Positions 1 through 17,054 of a DNA stretch of 64,000 bases are shown in pieces. Position 1 is the stretch's first letter; every line of letters begins with the position of its first letter. Source of the stretch: Neocallimastix lanati (nom. inval.) (lineage: Eukaryota; Neocallimastigomycota; Neocallimastigomycetes; Neocallimastigales; Neocallimastigaceae); assembly GCA_016946835.1 (NCBI GenBank), contig JACVTC010000002.1:1721001-1785000 (forward strand). The letters are read 5' to 3'. Both the position numbers and the translations under genes were made by a program. The notes below the pieces were generated by a model. The model made no database searches. It worked only from the letters and a program-made list of their open reading frames with translations, and was not told the origin of the DNA.

Positions 1-616
1 CATTTACCAAAAAAAAGTATGGACAGTTCAGAATTTTTTAAAACAAGCATTTTAATACTGTTATTAAATAATTTATGTTACACGAAACATTCTAAATAAA
101 AATTTATTATCACTAAAATTTCCTTTTATAGTTATAATTAGTATTTTAAAAAATTAATATATATATATTAAAATATTAAAATTTAAATTTAATAAAATAT
201 ATTTAATTAAATGCTTTTTAATTTATTTATATTTTTATTATTATTAATATTTCTATTTTTTTTTTATTTTTTATTATTAATTATTTATGAAGATATAAAA
301 AATAATTATAGCGTATAATGAATTTTAATAAAAAGTTTAAAAATTGATAATTTAAAAAAAAAAAAAAAAAATTATTTTTAATGATTATATTAGTTATTAA
401 ATAATAATAAAGTATTATTTGACATTATATATAATTAGAATAATGTTTAATAATATTATTAATTGTGCTATCTCAATGATTTATTTTTTTTTTTTCTTAA
501 CTTCATTATACAACTATTTATTTATGGAAATAAAATAATTTATAATATATATATAAATAAATATTTTTATTTTATATACTTTATTGGCATAATTCATTCT
601 TTTTTATTGATTTCAA
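1..616. other. AT-rich spacer, no gene seen
   Basis: This stretch is almost pure A/T with homopolymer runs, and I see no supportable gene in it. The first ~50 bases are less skewed. On the minus strand they could be the end of an exon followed by a GTAAAT-type donor, but there is too little sequence to claim one. Confidence 0.6.
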
Positions 617-1111
617 TTAATTTAATTTTTCTTTTTCTTTAAAATCTTCAGCACATAGTCCAAATTCAGGTTGACATCCTTCATTACAATATTCCTTTGT
701 TATTCCACAGTAACCATACCTACTACAACATTGATTTGGGCAAAATATAGATTTTCCATCAAAATCACCACAACGTCCTTGACTTATGAGAGATTTATAT
801 TTATCAAACAAAGATTTTCTTTGATTTTTCTCATTCGTATCCTGAAGAAATGTTATTTGATATTTTTTTCCTCTTTTTGGAACATTTAATTTATCTTTAA
901 AGGATTTCATTATATCTATATCGTTTTCTTCTTCAACCAAAGAAAACTCTTCATCTTTCTCTCCAATGGTATTATCATTATTTAAATATTCTGTTAATTT
1001 AGTTTCTTTATGATGATTTTGATGATATCTTTTTTTTTTATGCATAGGTTCCTCAATACTCATTTCAACTATTATGCTTAGTAAAATGAATATCAATAAA
1101 TATATTTTCAT
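617..1111 (-). CDS. secreted hevein-type chitin-binding protein
   Basis: Single-exon protein of 164 aa. Residues 1-17 form a hydrophobic signal peptide (MKIYLLIFILLSIIVEM), so it should enter the secretory pathway. Residues 20-110 are charged and low in complexity. A type-1 chitin-binding (hevein-like) domain occupies residues 113-153, with the family's eight cysteines at 114, 124, 128, 129, 135, 142, 146 and 153, including the diagnostic CC pair and the S-x-Y-G-Y-C aromatic segment that contacts N-acetylglucosamine. No catalytic domain is present, so it is probably a wall- or chitin-binding protein rather than a chitinase. The ATG is the only one ahead of the signal peptide and is preceded by a poly-A tract, as at other starts in this DNA. 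Domain identity is secure; the biological role is inferred. Confidence 0.85.
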   Translation of the reverse strand: MKIYLLIFILLSIIVEMSIEEPMHKKKRYHQNHHKETKLTEYLNNDNTIGEKDEEFSLVEEENDIDIMKSFKDKLNVPKRGKKYQITFLQDTNEKNQRKSLFDKYKSLISQGRCGDFDGKSIFCPNQCCSRYGYCGITKEYCNEGCQPEFGLCAEDFKEKEKLN

Positions 1112-1682
1112 TTTTTTAAAATAAAAAAAAAAAAAAAAAAAAAAAATTTGTTTTTCTTTTTTAATTTATATATATATATATAATTATAGATTGAATAAAA
1201 AAAAAAAAAAAAAGACTAAATATAATAGTATCTCTTTAAATATCGATATAATGTTTTAAAACTGTAAATAATTTAAATAAATCGTTTTTTTTTTTTTTTT
1301 TTTTTTTTTTTGAAAGATATATATAATAAAATAAAAACTTAAAAATAATTATAATAAAAAATAAAAATTCAAGATAAATTAAATAAAAAATTTAAATAAG
1401 AAAAAGAAATAAATAAATTTTTTTTTGACTTAGAGAAAAAGAAATAAATAAATAATAAAAAAAAAAAAATTTTTTTTTTTTTATTAAACTAATTTATTAT
1501 ACTCTATCCTCCATCTATGATATAATTTTAATTTAAAAAAAAAAAAAATTAATATAGAACAAAAAATTTTTATAATAATAAAAAAAATTTTTTTTTATAT
1601 TATATATAATTTTTTTTTATTAAATAATAAATATTTTAATTTTTATTTTTATTTTTTATTTTATAATATATATTTTTTATTT

Positions 1683-1713
<31 letters not shown>

Positions 1714-2226
1714 TTTTTTCAATTTATTTTATTTTATTTTATTTTTTTTTTTTATTTTTTTATTTTTATTTTTATTTTTTTTTTATTTTTATTTTTAATC
1801 TACATCTACATCAATTACAAAGATTTATACAATCATATATTCAATACTGGTTTTTTTTTTTTTTTTTTTTTTACCTATCAAACAAGAATACTTTATTAAC
1901 AATAATAATGGAGGGATCTCTTTTTTTTTTTTTTTTTTTTTATTTTATTTTTATTTTATTTTTTTTATTTATTTTTTTTTATTTATTTACTATATATATA
2001 TTTTATACATTTAATATTTGCATTATTTATTTTTGAAATTTGAAATATTTTATTAGAAACAATTATTAAAAATAAAATAAAAATTATAATATTATATATA
2101 TATATTATTATTATTTTTATTTTTTAATATATATATATTTTTATTATTATTTTTATTATTTTTATTTTTATTTTTATTTTATTTTTATTTATTTATTTTT
2201 TTTTTTTGTTATTTTGAGTTTTTGTT

Positions 2227-2273
<47 letters not shown>

Positions 2274-2335
2274 TATAACATGTTAAATACAATTATTATA
2301 ATAATATAATAATATAATAATAAAAATTTAATTAT
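1112..2335. other. low-complexity spacer
   Basis: A/T homopolymers and short TTTTA/TTTTTA runs (around 1650-1800 and 2100-2270) separate the chitin-binding gene from the 3' end of the CAND1-like gene. I see no gene or structured element. Confidence 0.6.
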
Positions 2336-2446
2336 TTATTTATCACTAGTTTCCATTTTAATAATAAGTTGTTGAAAGACATCATTATATTTGAAATCAG
2401 GTGATTTTAAGCTCTTATAGAAAAGATTGAACTTATTATAATTGGC

Positions 2447-2480
<34 letters not shown>

Positions 2481-5400
2481 TTCAATATATAATTTAAAAT
2501 AATATAACATCATAATGTTAATTAGAATTAAAAATAAAATTAAAATAAAATAAAAAAAAAAAAAAAAAAATAAAGAAAATTTAAATAATTAATTAAAATA
2601 ATACTATTTAATTATTGAAATTATATTAAATATATTTTATACTAAAATTTATTTAATTTAATTTACCTGAATCATCTAAGTTATTAAGCTTAATGATAGT
2701 TTTAAGAGTACTACGAATTAAATCCATATGTTTATCCTTTTCTTGTTTAACGTCAGACTTTTTAGTTTTCTTATTAAGAGTTTCCTTTAATGGATCAACC
2801 ATATCTTCTAATCTTTGTGAAATAATATTTGGAGCAATTATACATAATTTTTGAATAATTAAATGTGAAAGAATTCTAATTTCATTATTTGGATCTCTTA
2901 AACCAGTTAAAACGTATTGAATGAATTCAAAGAGATCAAGATAATTTGGACGGTTATTTAATAAAGTGTACATACAATCATATGCACTCTATGTATTTTC
3001 ATTTTTATTATTATATTGAATATATATAATATAAAAAAAACAAAAAAAATATTATAATTAAAATATATTAATAAAATTTAAAATTTAAAAAATTTTGATT
3101 AATATAAATATATATATATATATATATTTTTTTTATATTTTATCAAAATTAACCTTTCTAATAGTTAAACCATCATCAACTTGATATTTAAATGGTCCCA
3201 TTTCAACAGTATGAATTAAATCGGTATTAATTTTGGTTTGCTCATATAATAATGGAAGTAATTCAGAAATACAATTACGAATTAAGTCTGGTTTATTGTA
3301 AGCAGCAGAATTTAATGCTGATAATGAAATTCTACGAAGTTCCTGTATTTAATATAATTAATATAATTTAAAAAATTAATAAAGAAAATCACGATTAATA
3401 ATAATAATAATAAAAATATACATATATATTTATATATTTAATATTTAATATATATATGCATTTTATTTTTTGCTTTTAAGCTTAATGAAGAAAAATTAAT
3501 TATTTACATCATCTGAATCACCAATAAATTTTAAGAAATCATATATCATAGTTTGTAAAATTTCATCAAAGTTTGAATTCTTTTGTTCAGTGAAAGTATA
3601 TCTAATAGCAGTAACAACTGTAGAACGAATAGTGTTGCTTTCAGATTCGACACGTTTCTATTTTTTTTTTATTAAATATAAAATATTTTAATTAATTTAA
3701 TATTAATTAAATTTAAAATATAATATTCAAAATCATTAATTTATAAACTAATAATAAAAAAAAAAAAATTAAAAAATAAAATTACTTTTAAATCTGTTAA
3801 AAGATCTGATGGACAACTTAAACTGAGTTTACCAATACATTCAGCAATGATACTCTTAATATTATTTTCAGTTGTACCTTCACATAAATTAAATAATAAA
3901 TTCCAAATTTCTTGAATGTATGGGAATTTTTGACCACTCTTTAATTCATCACTCTTAATATATTTATTAATTGTTTCCTTTAAAGCTAATAAAGCAAAAC
4001 GCTTATTTTCATTATCGTTATTAATACAATCTACTAAATATGGAACATAGACGTTAATATTACCTAAGGTAATATTACCAAGAGCATAAGCAGCTGCATG
4101 CTTTCTTTCATCATTGCCAGATGAGAAAACATCATGAATTTTGATGTGAATATCTTTATAATAATCATATAAATTAATTTTACTACCAATTTCACCAAGA
4201 CATAATAAAGATAAGTAAACAATATCATCTTTACAGTTATTATCGTTAATTGATTTAACAAAATTGTCAATTAAGACTTGACATTCATTAATATTATTTT
4301 TACTCATAATAGCAACAGCAACACCAATACAAGTAGCTAAAACTGAGTAGGATTGCTTAGTCATTTTGTCATCATTAAGTTCGTTATTAGTAATGTTTTC
4401 AATTAATTGAGAATAGAAATTTCTATTTTCTTCTGGACTATCTACTGAAGAAATAACTCTTACAGTACTTAAAAGAGCTTCTTGTCCATGACCACTATCA
4501 ACGACATTACTATATAATTTAATAATATTATAAATAATGTCTTTAATACTTTTATTATTTTCAATATAAACTCTATTACAATTTTCAATGATAGATGTTA
4601 AACAATTTAATGAATCTGGAAGAATATGAAGATCTGACTCAATGTTGTTAAAGGTATGAATAACCTCCTTCATAACTAAGTGGTATAAATCAAAATTTAA
4701 CTTTTCTTTATATTTATCCATAACAGATTTTAAGTATCTTAAACTAACAACACGATATTGACGTTGAGATTGGTGTAAAAGACTAATAGATTCAGTAATA
4801 GTATCTGAAATTATAGAAGTTAAATTAATACCTCTGGCTTGTTCATTATCAATAATTAATAATGGTGATTTAATAATTTCATTTAAAGTTTTTAAAGTAA
4901 CAATTCTTGTTAACTCATTTCTTAAACGTTCAAGAATAATTGGTAATGCTCTAGTATTCAATTCATCTGCAGAAATCTGGTCCCCTACATGATTTAATAA
5001 CACACCTAAGCAAATAATACAGTTTTCTTTAACTTCTTTATCAGAATCAGAAATACTTAAATGATCCATGATAATTTTATAAATAGAAGTGAAATAAGTA
5101 GTATAGGATTCATCAACAATTGAAATTTCATATGATTTAGTTTCACTATTATATATAATTGGTCTTAAGATCACAATTAATTTACTTAAAATTACAAAAG
5201 ATTCACAAGTAATCTTATAGAAACTATCATTTGCAGACTTTTCTAAAATACCAATAATAGTTTCATAATATTTTGAAATATCCTCAGATGTATGACTATT
5301 AATAAGTTCCTTAATGAATGATAAAGCTTCAAGTTTTAAATTAGATGATATTAAATTTCTACTATTACCAATAAGTTGTGGAGTAACAAAAATTTGTTCG

Positions 5401-5927
5401 ATTGAAGAAATAAATGAACCAATATAATCACTTAAATTACATTTAGCTTTTAACATTTCATTTAATAATTCATAAATAATTTGACGTAAAGTGATAGATT
5501 TAGTTATAATTTGTTTTGATAAAATTTTACAAATAGTATCAACTAAATTATATAATTGTTCTTTTGGATTACTTTGATAATCCATATCATTTTTTGAAGC
5601 TTCAAATGTATCATAAGAATTTGTTTTCTTAATTAAAATAATAATAGTATTTAAAATTTCAACATAAACCGAGTCTTCCCTCTCGTTTAGACGACTAATA
5701 AGAATTGGTGCAATTTCATTATAATACAATGGTAAAGATTCTGGCTTAGTTTGAATCAACGCTGCAATTAACTTGGCTGAAGCACAACGAACTTTCCAAC
5801 TAACGTCATCATCATCAGAATATTCAAGTTCACTTAAACTATATAAATTTTTCAAAATTACATGAAATATCAAATAAATTATTAAGTAAATAAAGTATTA
5901 AAAAATATATAATTATATAATTATTTG

Positions 5928-5958
<31 letters not shown>

Positions 5959-7720
5959 ATAATAATTTTTATAATAATAATTATAATAATAATAATTTTA
6001 AAAATATTATAAGTAATAATAATAATAATATATAATTTAATTATTAAAGCTTCTCTCTTACTCATCAAATTCATCACCACTGCCCATTTCATCATAAAAT
6101 TCATTATCTTCATCTTCATTGTTTGAATCTTCCATATAATTACTACTATCAACATCGTTTTCTTCTACGTAATTTGGATCATATTTAATTAATTCATTTG
6201 AAAGATTAACAATATCAGTAAGTTTTTCAGTAATAGAGATTGGACAACGTAACACAAGAGTTTCAATAGTCTGTAATAATAAAAGTTATAATTGTAATTA
6301 AAATAATTATTTATATATCTAATTTAATTTATATTTAAATAGTAGTTTATTATATATACTTTAATGCAAGTTTCACTTAATTCAGGATCGTTATTCTTTG
6401 CGTATTTTAATAAGTATGGGAATAAAGTATTAATGTGTGGTTCAAAGAACGATGAATTTGAACGACTAGCAGAATAATAAAATATTCATAATATCAAAAT
6501 ATATTAATATATATAAAAATAATATTACAAAAAATTTGCAAAAAAAAAAAATTAAAAATTATATTAATTTATAATACCATAAAGTTCCAATACATGAAAT
6601 TAAAGATTTTAAGTAATCAATATCACTAGTATTGTTTAATTCATCAATGATAAATGAAACCGTATTGTTGAACATTTCCTTAGACATAACTGTTGCAAGA
6701 CTACCCATAGCATTATTTGCTCTCTTGCGGATGGCTAATCTTGTATTATTTAATAATTTTTTTAAAGTATTTTGAATTGATTCTAAAATATTTGATTCAT
6801 TTAATAATACATAACCAAATTTACTTAATAGTTCAGAAAGAATATCAATAGTGTCAAGTTGAATTAAATGACCGTTCTTTATTTATTAAATATGTTAATT
6901 TAATATAAATATATTATTATTAGTTATATAAATATTAAATAATTATTATTTATATATATATTAAATAAATATATTATTAAATACATATATATTCATTAAA
7001 AAATTCGGTTATAATTTAAGCAATAAAACTAAATATTTAAAATTTAAAATTTCAAAGATAATTTAATGTTTACTTCTTCATTAAGTTGACTAAGTAATTT
7101 TGGTACAATTTGATCGATAATTCTTTCTGAATTTGAGGAATTAATTGGAAGCTCAGTAATAATCATCTTTAAACTAATTCCAGCTATATCTCTATGTTCT
7201 TCAGTATCACTAACTAACAATGAACATAAATAATTTGCAACTCTTACTTGTTCATTTGTTGATAAATTTTTCATCACCTTACCTAAACTTTTATATAGAA
7301 TTTATATATATATTAATTTTTAATAAATTTCAATTACAATTCCTTAGTAAATATATTATATATATTTATATATTTTTAAATAATATACCATTTTGCAGTA
7401 ATGCTTTGAACTTCACTATTTTTATCAGTTAATGAATTTAATAATGATTCAACCATTTCTTTTTCAATTCCTGAAGAAAGACTAATTTTCTGAAATTTTT
7501 CCAATTCATTTAAAAGATCATTGATTGCCATAAATCTAATATCATTATCGTTATCTTTCATCTATAATTACCATAATAAAATTAATAAAAATTATATATC
7601 ATTCATTAATATAAACATATATATATATGAATATACTTATTTATTAAGATTAATTAATTTAAAAATTACCTTGGTTAATAAACCAGAGACTGTAGAAGAA
7701 AATACTTCAGACATTGTCAT
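2336..7720 (-). CDS. CAND1: CAND1-like cullin-associated NEDD8-dissociated protein
   Basis: HEAT-repeat exchange factor that binds unneddylated cullin-RING ligases and swaps their substrate-receptor modules. Eleven exons fit in phase: 7720-7670, 7561-7389, 7287-7074, 6876-6578, 6465-6360, 6270-6062, 5838-3786, 3657-3508, 3342-3154, 2988-2667 and 2445-2336, giving 1291 aa with a terminal TAA (human CAND1 is 1230 aa). Recognisable family segments run in order: N-terminal HEATs (FMAINDLLNELEKF), the acidic loop near residues 320-360 followed by DDDDVSWKVRCASAKL, the mid HEATs (VKENCIICLGVLLNHVGD), AYALGNITLGN, NSAAYNKPDLIR, VEMGPFKYQVDDGLTIRK, and the C-terminal TIP120 region (MYTLLNN, then DPLKETLNKK). 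The start could also be the ATG at 7714, two codons in. The exon 7 acceptor could lie 6 nt further in without changing frame. Confidence 0.93.
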
Positions 7721-9367
7721 ATTTACTATTATATAATTTTGGTTTAGTGAGTAAATTTATTAAAATAAAAAATCAACATATATATATCAATTTTTTAATT
7801 ATAATTAATAAAACTTTTAATTGAATGAAATATTTGTTTAATTAATTTTATATTTAATTCAAATAAAGTATTATTGTTAATAAATAGTTATATAATATAA
7901 TAAAAATAATAGTACTAATGTTTATAAATATATAAAAACCAACATTTTTTTTTTAAATTATTATTTTTATTTTGCTAATAACATATATGCTTAATACGAA
8001 ATAAATAAAAAAAAATATTTATTTAATTCTTTTTTTTTTTTAAATTTTGATTATTTGTTTATTAAAAAATTAATATACACGAGTAGGTAAAAAAAATTAT
8101 ACCTTTTACTTAATAGAATTCTAAATTTTAATTAAACTATGTTTAATAAAGTATTAATTATTATTCCCTGATATTATGATTTATTTTAATTATTTAAGAA
8201 ATTTTCTTTATTTATATATATATATACTTTTTTCTTTTTGGTATATATCTTTGTTATTTCGTTATTTTGTGAATAAGCAAAAAAATATATTTAAAAAAAA
8301 ATATAATTATAATAATAATAATAAAATATTTATTGAACTATAATAATTTGAATTTATTTCAATTTGTAATTAATATATTAATAAATATATATTTCAATTA
8401 AATACTGATTTATTAACTAATATATTATTTAATTATAAATATGATATTAAAATATAAAAAAAATATTTTTGAAATAAAAATTATTAATAATTAATACTAT
8501 TAATTAATTAATAATATTTTATATCCAAATATATAATTTATTATTAGACAAAAATTATTTATATAATATTTAGTAATAATAATATAATTATATATAAAAT
8601 GAAATATATATTATATAAGAAAAAATTATGGACCAAACATTATTAATTCAAATGTGTTGTTTATTTATTTATTTATTATTTATGTACTTATTTATTTTAT
8701 ATATTTATTTATTACTTATTATTTAACTTTATTTTTATTTATTTATTTATTTACTTATACATATTCTAATGGCTTTAATAATAAAAAGCAATAATAATAT
8801 TTATATATTAATATTTATATAATTTAAATATGTTATATATTAAGTCAAGCATAAAATAAAAAGAAAAAAAAAAAAAAAAGAAAAAGAAATTTTATTTATA
8901 AGTTAAAGTATTTACATAAATTAAGTTTATCAAAGCTTTTAAAAACTTCAATAAAAATAATATTCAAATAAATTAATAAATTAATAAAAAAAATGAACAA
9001 ACAAGTAAAAAAATTAGTGATATTACCGATATTGATTAGGAAGAATACATTCCATTAACAGAACTTAAACAACGTCTTAAACGAAAATTAATCCAAAACA
9101 ATATTACTGAGTTTGAAAATGAAAAAGGTAGGAGTACTAAAACAATTAGAAGCGAAAATTGAAACATCAAATTTATAAAAATTTTAATATGAAAAAAGAA
9201 ATTAGAAATTTATAAAAATAGGATAATTTTTTAAATTATAAATATAATATAAATTTTAATGTATTCTTTGAACAACACTTTTAAATTATATTACAAGAAT
9301 GGTGATTACAGACAAAAAATAATATGTATAATAACTATGAATAATAATGATTTAAATTTAATAAATA

Positions 9368-9398
<31 letters not shown>

Positions 9399-9774
9399 TG
9401 CTCATTTATTATTAACAATGTGGAAAAAAAAATACTTTATTTGAGACCTTTCAGATCTAAGAGTTCAAATAATTTACAATTATTAAATAAATATTTTTTT
9501 AAAAATATATATTATCCATTACTATTACAAATCAAAAACAGTTATAATTAAAGAATTTCTATTTCTTTATAAAATATTTATCATTCCAATTATTGGAAAT
9601 ATATAGAGTATTAAATATAAATATAATATAAATATTTTCTATTAATAAGTATCATTAAATATTTCAATATATTTTCTTTTTATTTCAGTGTTAACAATGA
9701 TAAATATTTCAATTAATAATTTTTATTTTTCAAATAATTAATATTTGTATATTATAAAAATATTAACCTGCACC

Positions 9775-9811
<37 letters not shown>

Positions 9812-10967
9812 GACACTTTGATATTTATAATTATTTAAATTTTTTTTTTTTCCAATTTTACAAAATTTTACGTATTAGAATGTAATATAAATGTATCATC
9901 CAATATTTAAAAAGATTAAAATAAAAATAAATCTCGAAAATTAAATAGGATTAAAAGCTTTTATATATAATGAATATATAGTAATATATTACTGTAAATT
10001 AAAATGATAATAAATTAAAATAATTTTTTTTTTTTTTTTGATATATATGTAATAAGAAAACAGAAAAAACCAAAAACATTAAATTAGTTTTTTTTAATTT
10101 TTTTAATATATTTTATAAATTGTTTTATCTTTATTAATTAATTATCAATTTAATTAAATAATAAATATTAAATTGTAAAAATATAATATAAAATTTTAAA
10201 AATAAGTTAATAAATAGGTAATTAATTAATTTATTTGTAAGTAAATAAATAAAAAATTATTCCTCATTATTTATAATTTTATTTAAACTTTTATTATATG
10301 ATATAAAGTAACTTTTACATAAAACTTTTAATTAAGTTTTTTTATTTAATCCAATAATTAAAATTTTAATAAAAAGGTATATAATATTGAAATAATAGTT
10401 TTGTTATAATTTAAAAACTAAATAATATAAAATAAATATAATTAAATTTAATTATTAAAAAGAACACCACTCGGAACAACACCAAAATGTTTCATAAATA
10501 TTTATATTTTAAAACATTCAAAATAATACAATTTTTATTAATTAAATAAAATATACACGTATATATATATTCAAAATTAATAAATTTTCATAAATGTTTT
10601 TGTATCTCATCTAAAAAGAAAATAAGAAACACTATTTTATATAATTAATTATTTTATTTAATTTTAAAATAAAAAAAAAATAAAAAAAAAAATAAGAAAA
10701 AAGATATATATACTTTATATTATAAATAATAAAGTTTATTTCGAGTTATATATATAATATATATAACATTTATTCTTTATAAAATAAGAATAAAAATTTA
10801 CAAAAATTTATATTATAAATATAAAAATTATTAATAAAAAAAGAATTTTTTTTATTAATTTAGATAAATATATATATATATATTTTAAAATTGTTATAAA
10901 GTATTATTAATCATTATTATATTTAAATATTTTGTTTATATATTAATAATAATAAAAATAATAAAAG
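7721..10967. other. 3.2-kb spacer between CAND1-like and BAR genes
   Basis: This is the shared upstream region of two divergent genes, CAND1-like (-) and BAR (+). It is mostly A/T low complexity with poly-A runs at 9374-9399 and 9779-9806. Apart from the decayed coding scrap near 9.0-9.2 kb I find no gene, tRNA or terminal-repeat element. Promoter elements cannot be picked out from this composition. Confidence 0.55.
8992..9166 (+). pseudogene. decayed coding fragment, unidentified
   Basis: Base composition rises above the surrounding spacer. From about 9011 one frame reads a plausible charged protein segment (ISDITDID, stop, then EEYIPLTELKQRLKRKLIQ, NNITEFENEKG) before a TGA at about 9164. 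The in-frame TAG at about 9035 and the abrupt loss of coding character downstream suggest a remnant of a gene or transposon ORF. I do not recognise the family. It could also be a short exon of an unannotated gene, but I see no partner exon. Confidence 0.3.
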
Positions 10968-13171
<2,204 letters not shown>

Positions 13172-13598
13172 AATAATAAAATAATTAATTCGTTTTATTT
13201 TATCAATAGTTTGCTAAATTTGTAAAAAACTATAAACATATGAAGTATGGAATAACATATAAAAAAAAAAAAAAAAAAAAGAAAAAATTCATATAATAAA
13301 TTAATAAAAAATTTTATAGAATACATAATTGATGTTATCATTCGGTAAAATTTTTAATTAGATTTAAATAATATATACATATTTTTTTTCTTTTTGTTTA
13401 TTTGCTTAATTATAACTAATGTATTTTTCATTTTGATTTACTAAATTTAATTTAAAATAAGTGTAATAAAAAGAAAACATAAAAATATTTATATATATGG
13501 TATTTGGTATTATAAGAAATCAAATAAGTTTAATAAATAAAAATTTATAATATATATATATATATATATAAATTTAATGAAATGAAATTATTTTTCTT

Positions 13599-13645
<47 letters not shown>

Positions 13646-13931
13646 CTCTTGATTATTTTGAGATATAAATTAAATTATCATTAATAAATAGCAAAAGTAA
13701 TAAAATTAAATAAATAAAAATAATTAGATATAGTGATTAAAAAAAAAAAAAAATTATGTGATATAATTAAATAATAATAATTATTATTACTAATAATAAA
13801 TTAGGTGTATTTATTGAATAAATAATTTGTTCAAATAGTAAAGAAAAAAGAAATATAATAATAATAAAAATTTAAATAATAATAATATAAGGAGAAAAAA
13901 AAAATTTTTTTTTTTTAATTTTTTTTTTTCT
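13172..13931. other. spacer between convergent genes
   Basis: This 760-bp A/T spacer lies between the 3' ends of the BAR gene (+) and the YEATS gene (-). It holds homopolymers, including a ~40-nt T run at 13601-13640. Both poly-A sites must lie here; AATAAA-like strings are too frequent to assign. Confidence 0.5.
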
Positions 13932-15479
13932 CTAACCATTTCCTAAATATTGATTTGATAAGAAATCGAATTTTGGATTATATCTTATAGCTTTATATAT
14001 ATGGTATGGTACTAAGAATTTGTTACTATTTTTTGATTTTTTATTTGCAGGATCAAATCGTGCTTTTACTTCATATTCATATGATTTAATACCTTGTTTT
14101 AAAAGCCTTCTCATGAAAACTTGTAATGCCTATTAATATTATTTTAATTATAAATAAATATAATAGTAATAATATATATATATATATATAAAAAAAAAAA
14201 TTAGTACTATTATATATTTAAAAACATATATCAAATTAAAAAAAATTTATTATATTATATTATATTTACCAAGGCAAAAATTAATTGAACTTCTTTATTT
14301 TCTTTTTCTAATGATGGTAAATCAACTTGAATATCTTTAGCTGAATTTTTAATAAAGGAATAAATTTCTAATATATCAAAAGGAATAAAGTATCTAAAGT
14401 TTTCTTTCATTTTTATTACTTGATTAGAACTTGAAGATGAGGAAGAAGAAGACGATGAGGAAGAAGATGAAGATGAAGATGAAGATGAAGATGAAAAATA
14501 ATTATCAATAGATTTATTATTTATATTTAAAATTGTAGATAATGTAGAATAATCTTCCATTTCTGAATAATAAAAAGATGATATCAATTTCTTAAGTTCA
14601 TTATAGCGTCGACTCCTAGGATTTTGTTGAGTAGTAGTTGAATGTATTCTATTTCCTATATTATTTAGTTTGGATAGTAATAATTGAATTGGTGTAACCG
14701 TACTTTGAACAATAATTTTATTGTTTGTACAGGTTTGAATACGATTTCTTTTATTTCTATTTTTATTATGAATTTCACCACAATATTTACAATAAAGATT
14801 TTCTTTTTCTTCTTCTGGTTCACGTTTAATTTTAGATTCCAATTTTGGATTTGATTTTGGTTCTGGTTCTGGTACTGAGTCTGGCTTTGATTCTGGCATA
14901 ATTTCTGGTTGTTTTTGTTTTTGTTTCGGTTTTTGTCTTTGTCTTTGCTTTTGTTGTTGCTGTTGTTCTTTTTGTAATTTTTGTTGAAATTGTTTTTGAA
15001 GTTCATCATGAAGTGGTATTGGTTGATCATCATCTTCATCAATATTTTCAATTTCGACATAAGATCTTTCTGATGGATGCCGAGAAGAACGACTAGGTCT
15101 ATGAGAAGTAGAATAACTAAGATCTTTTGAAGATCTAGAATTACTTCTACTAAAACGACTCAAGGACGAATTAGATACTGAACGATTACGATTATTATGA
15201 CTATTAATAGATGGATTAACGATTGAAGTCGAAGGACTATTAAGACTACTTTTATTATAACGATTATTATTATTAATAGATTTAACATTTTTAACATTTG
15301 AAATATTAGGGGACGAATCACCTCCAGAAGTATAATTATAAATAGTAGGTGTATAACCTTCCTGTCGACACCATTTCAAAATATTTTTTATAGTGACATT
15401 AGATGGTATATTTTCCTTTGAATATTGTCTTAACTGTTGTAACATCAATCTTGCCCTTTGCCACTGAAATAATAATAAT

Positions 15480-15524
<45 letters not shown>

Positions 15525-16773
15525 TATTATTATTTAATAAAATATTAAATTTATATATTAATATTTTTATCTTGTTTTAACTTTTTATTTTTATAAAATT
15601 ATAAAATATAGTACCTCAACAGATCTCCTTTTTCCTATTGGCCATTTCCAAAATGATTTTTCATCTTTTGCTGTTGAATAAGTTATATAATGATGTTTTA
15701 CATAATCACCTAATTTAATAAATAATAAAAAAAAATAAATAAATGATAACAACAATAATAATAATTATAATAACAATAAATAAATAAATATAAAAATAAA
15801 ATTGATTAATAATCATTAAAACAAATATATACTATGGCAAGAATTAAATATATATATATATAATTAAATAATTTATTAAAAAATATATTGTATTTACTTT
15901 GAATAATAGGATATTTATGAATAATATTTTTTAATGCTCTTTTCCATTTATCATCAAACAAATATTCCTTTGGTTTATCAATTTTCTTTTTTGGTATAAT
16001 GGAATCATCATTTTCAATATCAACATATGATTCTTTTAGTAATGAGGATGAATTATTATTTCTACTACTTCTTGGTCTAGTTCCTAAAATTGGTGACTCT
16101 TGTCTAAATGTTCGTGAATTTTTTCTTTCTCTTCCAGATCTAATCTTTTCAATAGGAGCATTTAATGATTCATTTGGTGAATTTTGATGAAGATTCATCT
16201 TATTCATTTCTCCTGTTAATGTTACACTACTATGTCTCTTATGATTTGGTATCCTTTCTTTTTTAGGTTCAACAAATTTAGTATTTCTATCAATTTCTAT
16301 ATCATAAGTTTTTTCATTTCCTAGAACTTGATTACCAGTTTGATTTTTATCCAACTGTTATTGATATTAATAATTAAATAAGTGAAATAATAATATTCAA
16401 TTATTAATATTAATTATTATGTAGAATAATAAATTATTTAAATAATAAATTAAACAAATATGGCAATATATATATATTATATCTTATAATATCTTGTATT
16501 TAAATTTATTATTTTATTTTATTTTATTCCATTTTTTTCCAATGAATTATATATACCTTTAAAATATGAATAATATCAATGGGTTTATTTATAATATCTT
16601 CAAAGAAAAGTTGAACTCTAATTGGAAATTCACCCCATCCATAACGAGTTAAATGGAATGGTGGATAATTAACATCAATAATATTAGGTTTATAACTTGG
16701 ATGAAGAAAATATCTAACTTTTTTAATAAATGTAGATATATTTGGTTCCTAAAATATATTCATAATTATTTAG

Positions 16774-16806
<33 letters not shown>

Positions 16807-17018
16807 TAAAAAATAAAAGATTATATATATATATATATATATATATCGAATGAAATAATAATTACTGATAAAACACCACGGGTATAAATCATCCATTTGT
16901 ACATATACTTTTCCATTGATTTTTCACGTTTTTCTATAATTAATACAATATATATATAATAAAAAATAAAATAAAATAAATAAATATATATTATTCTTTA
17001 TATATTAATATTTTAAAT

Positions 17019-17054
<36 letters not shown>

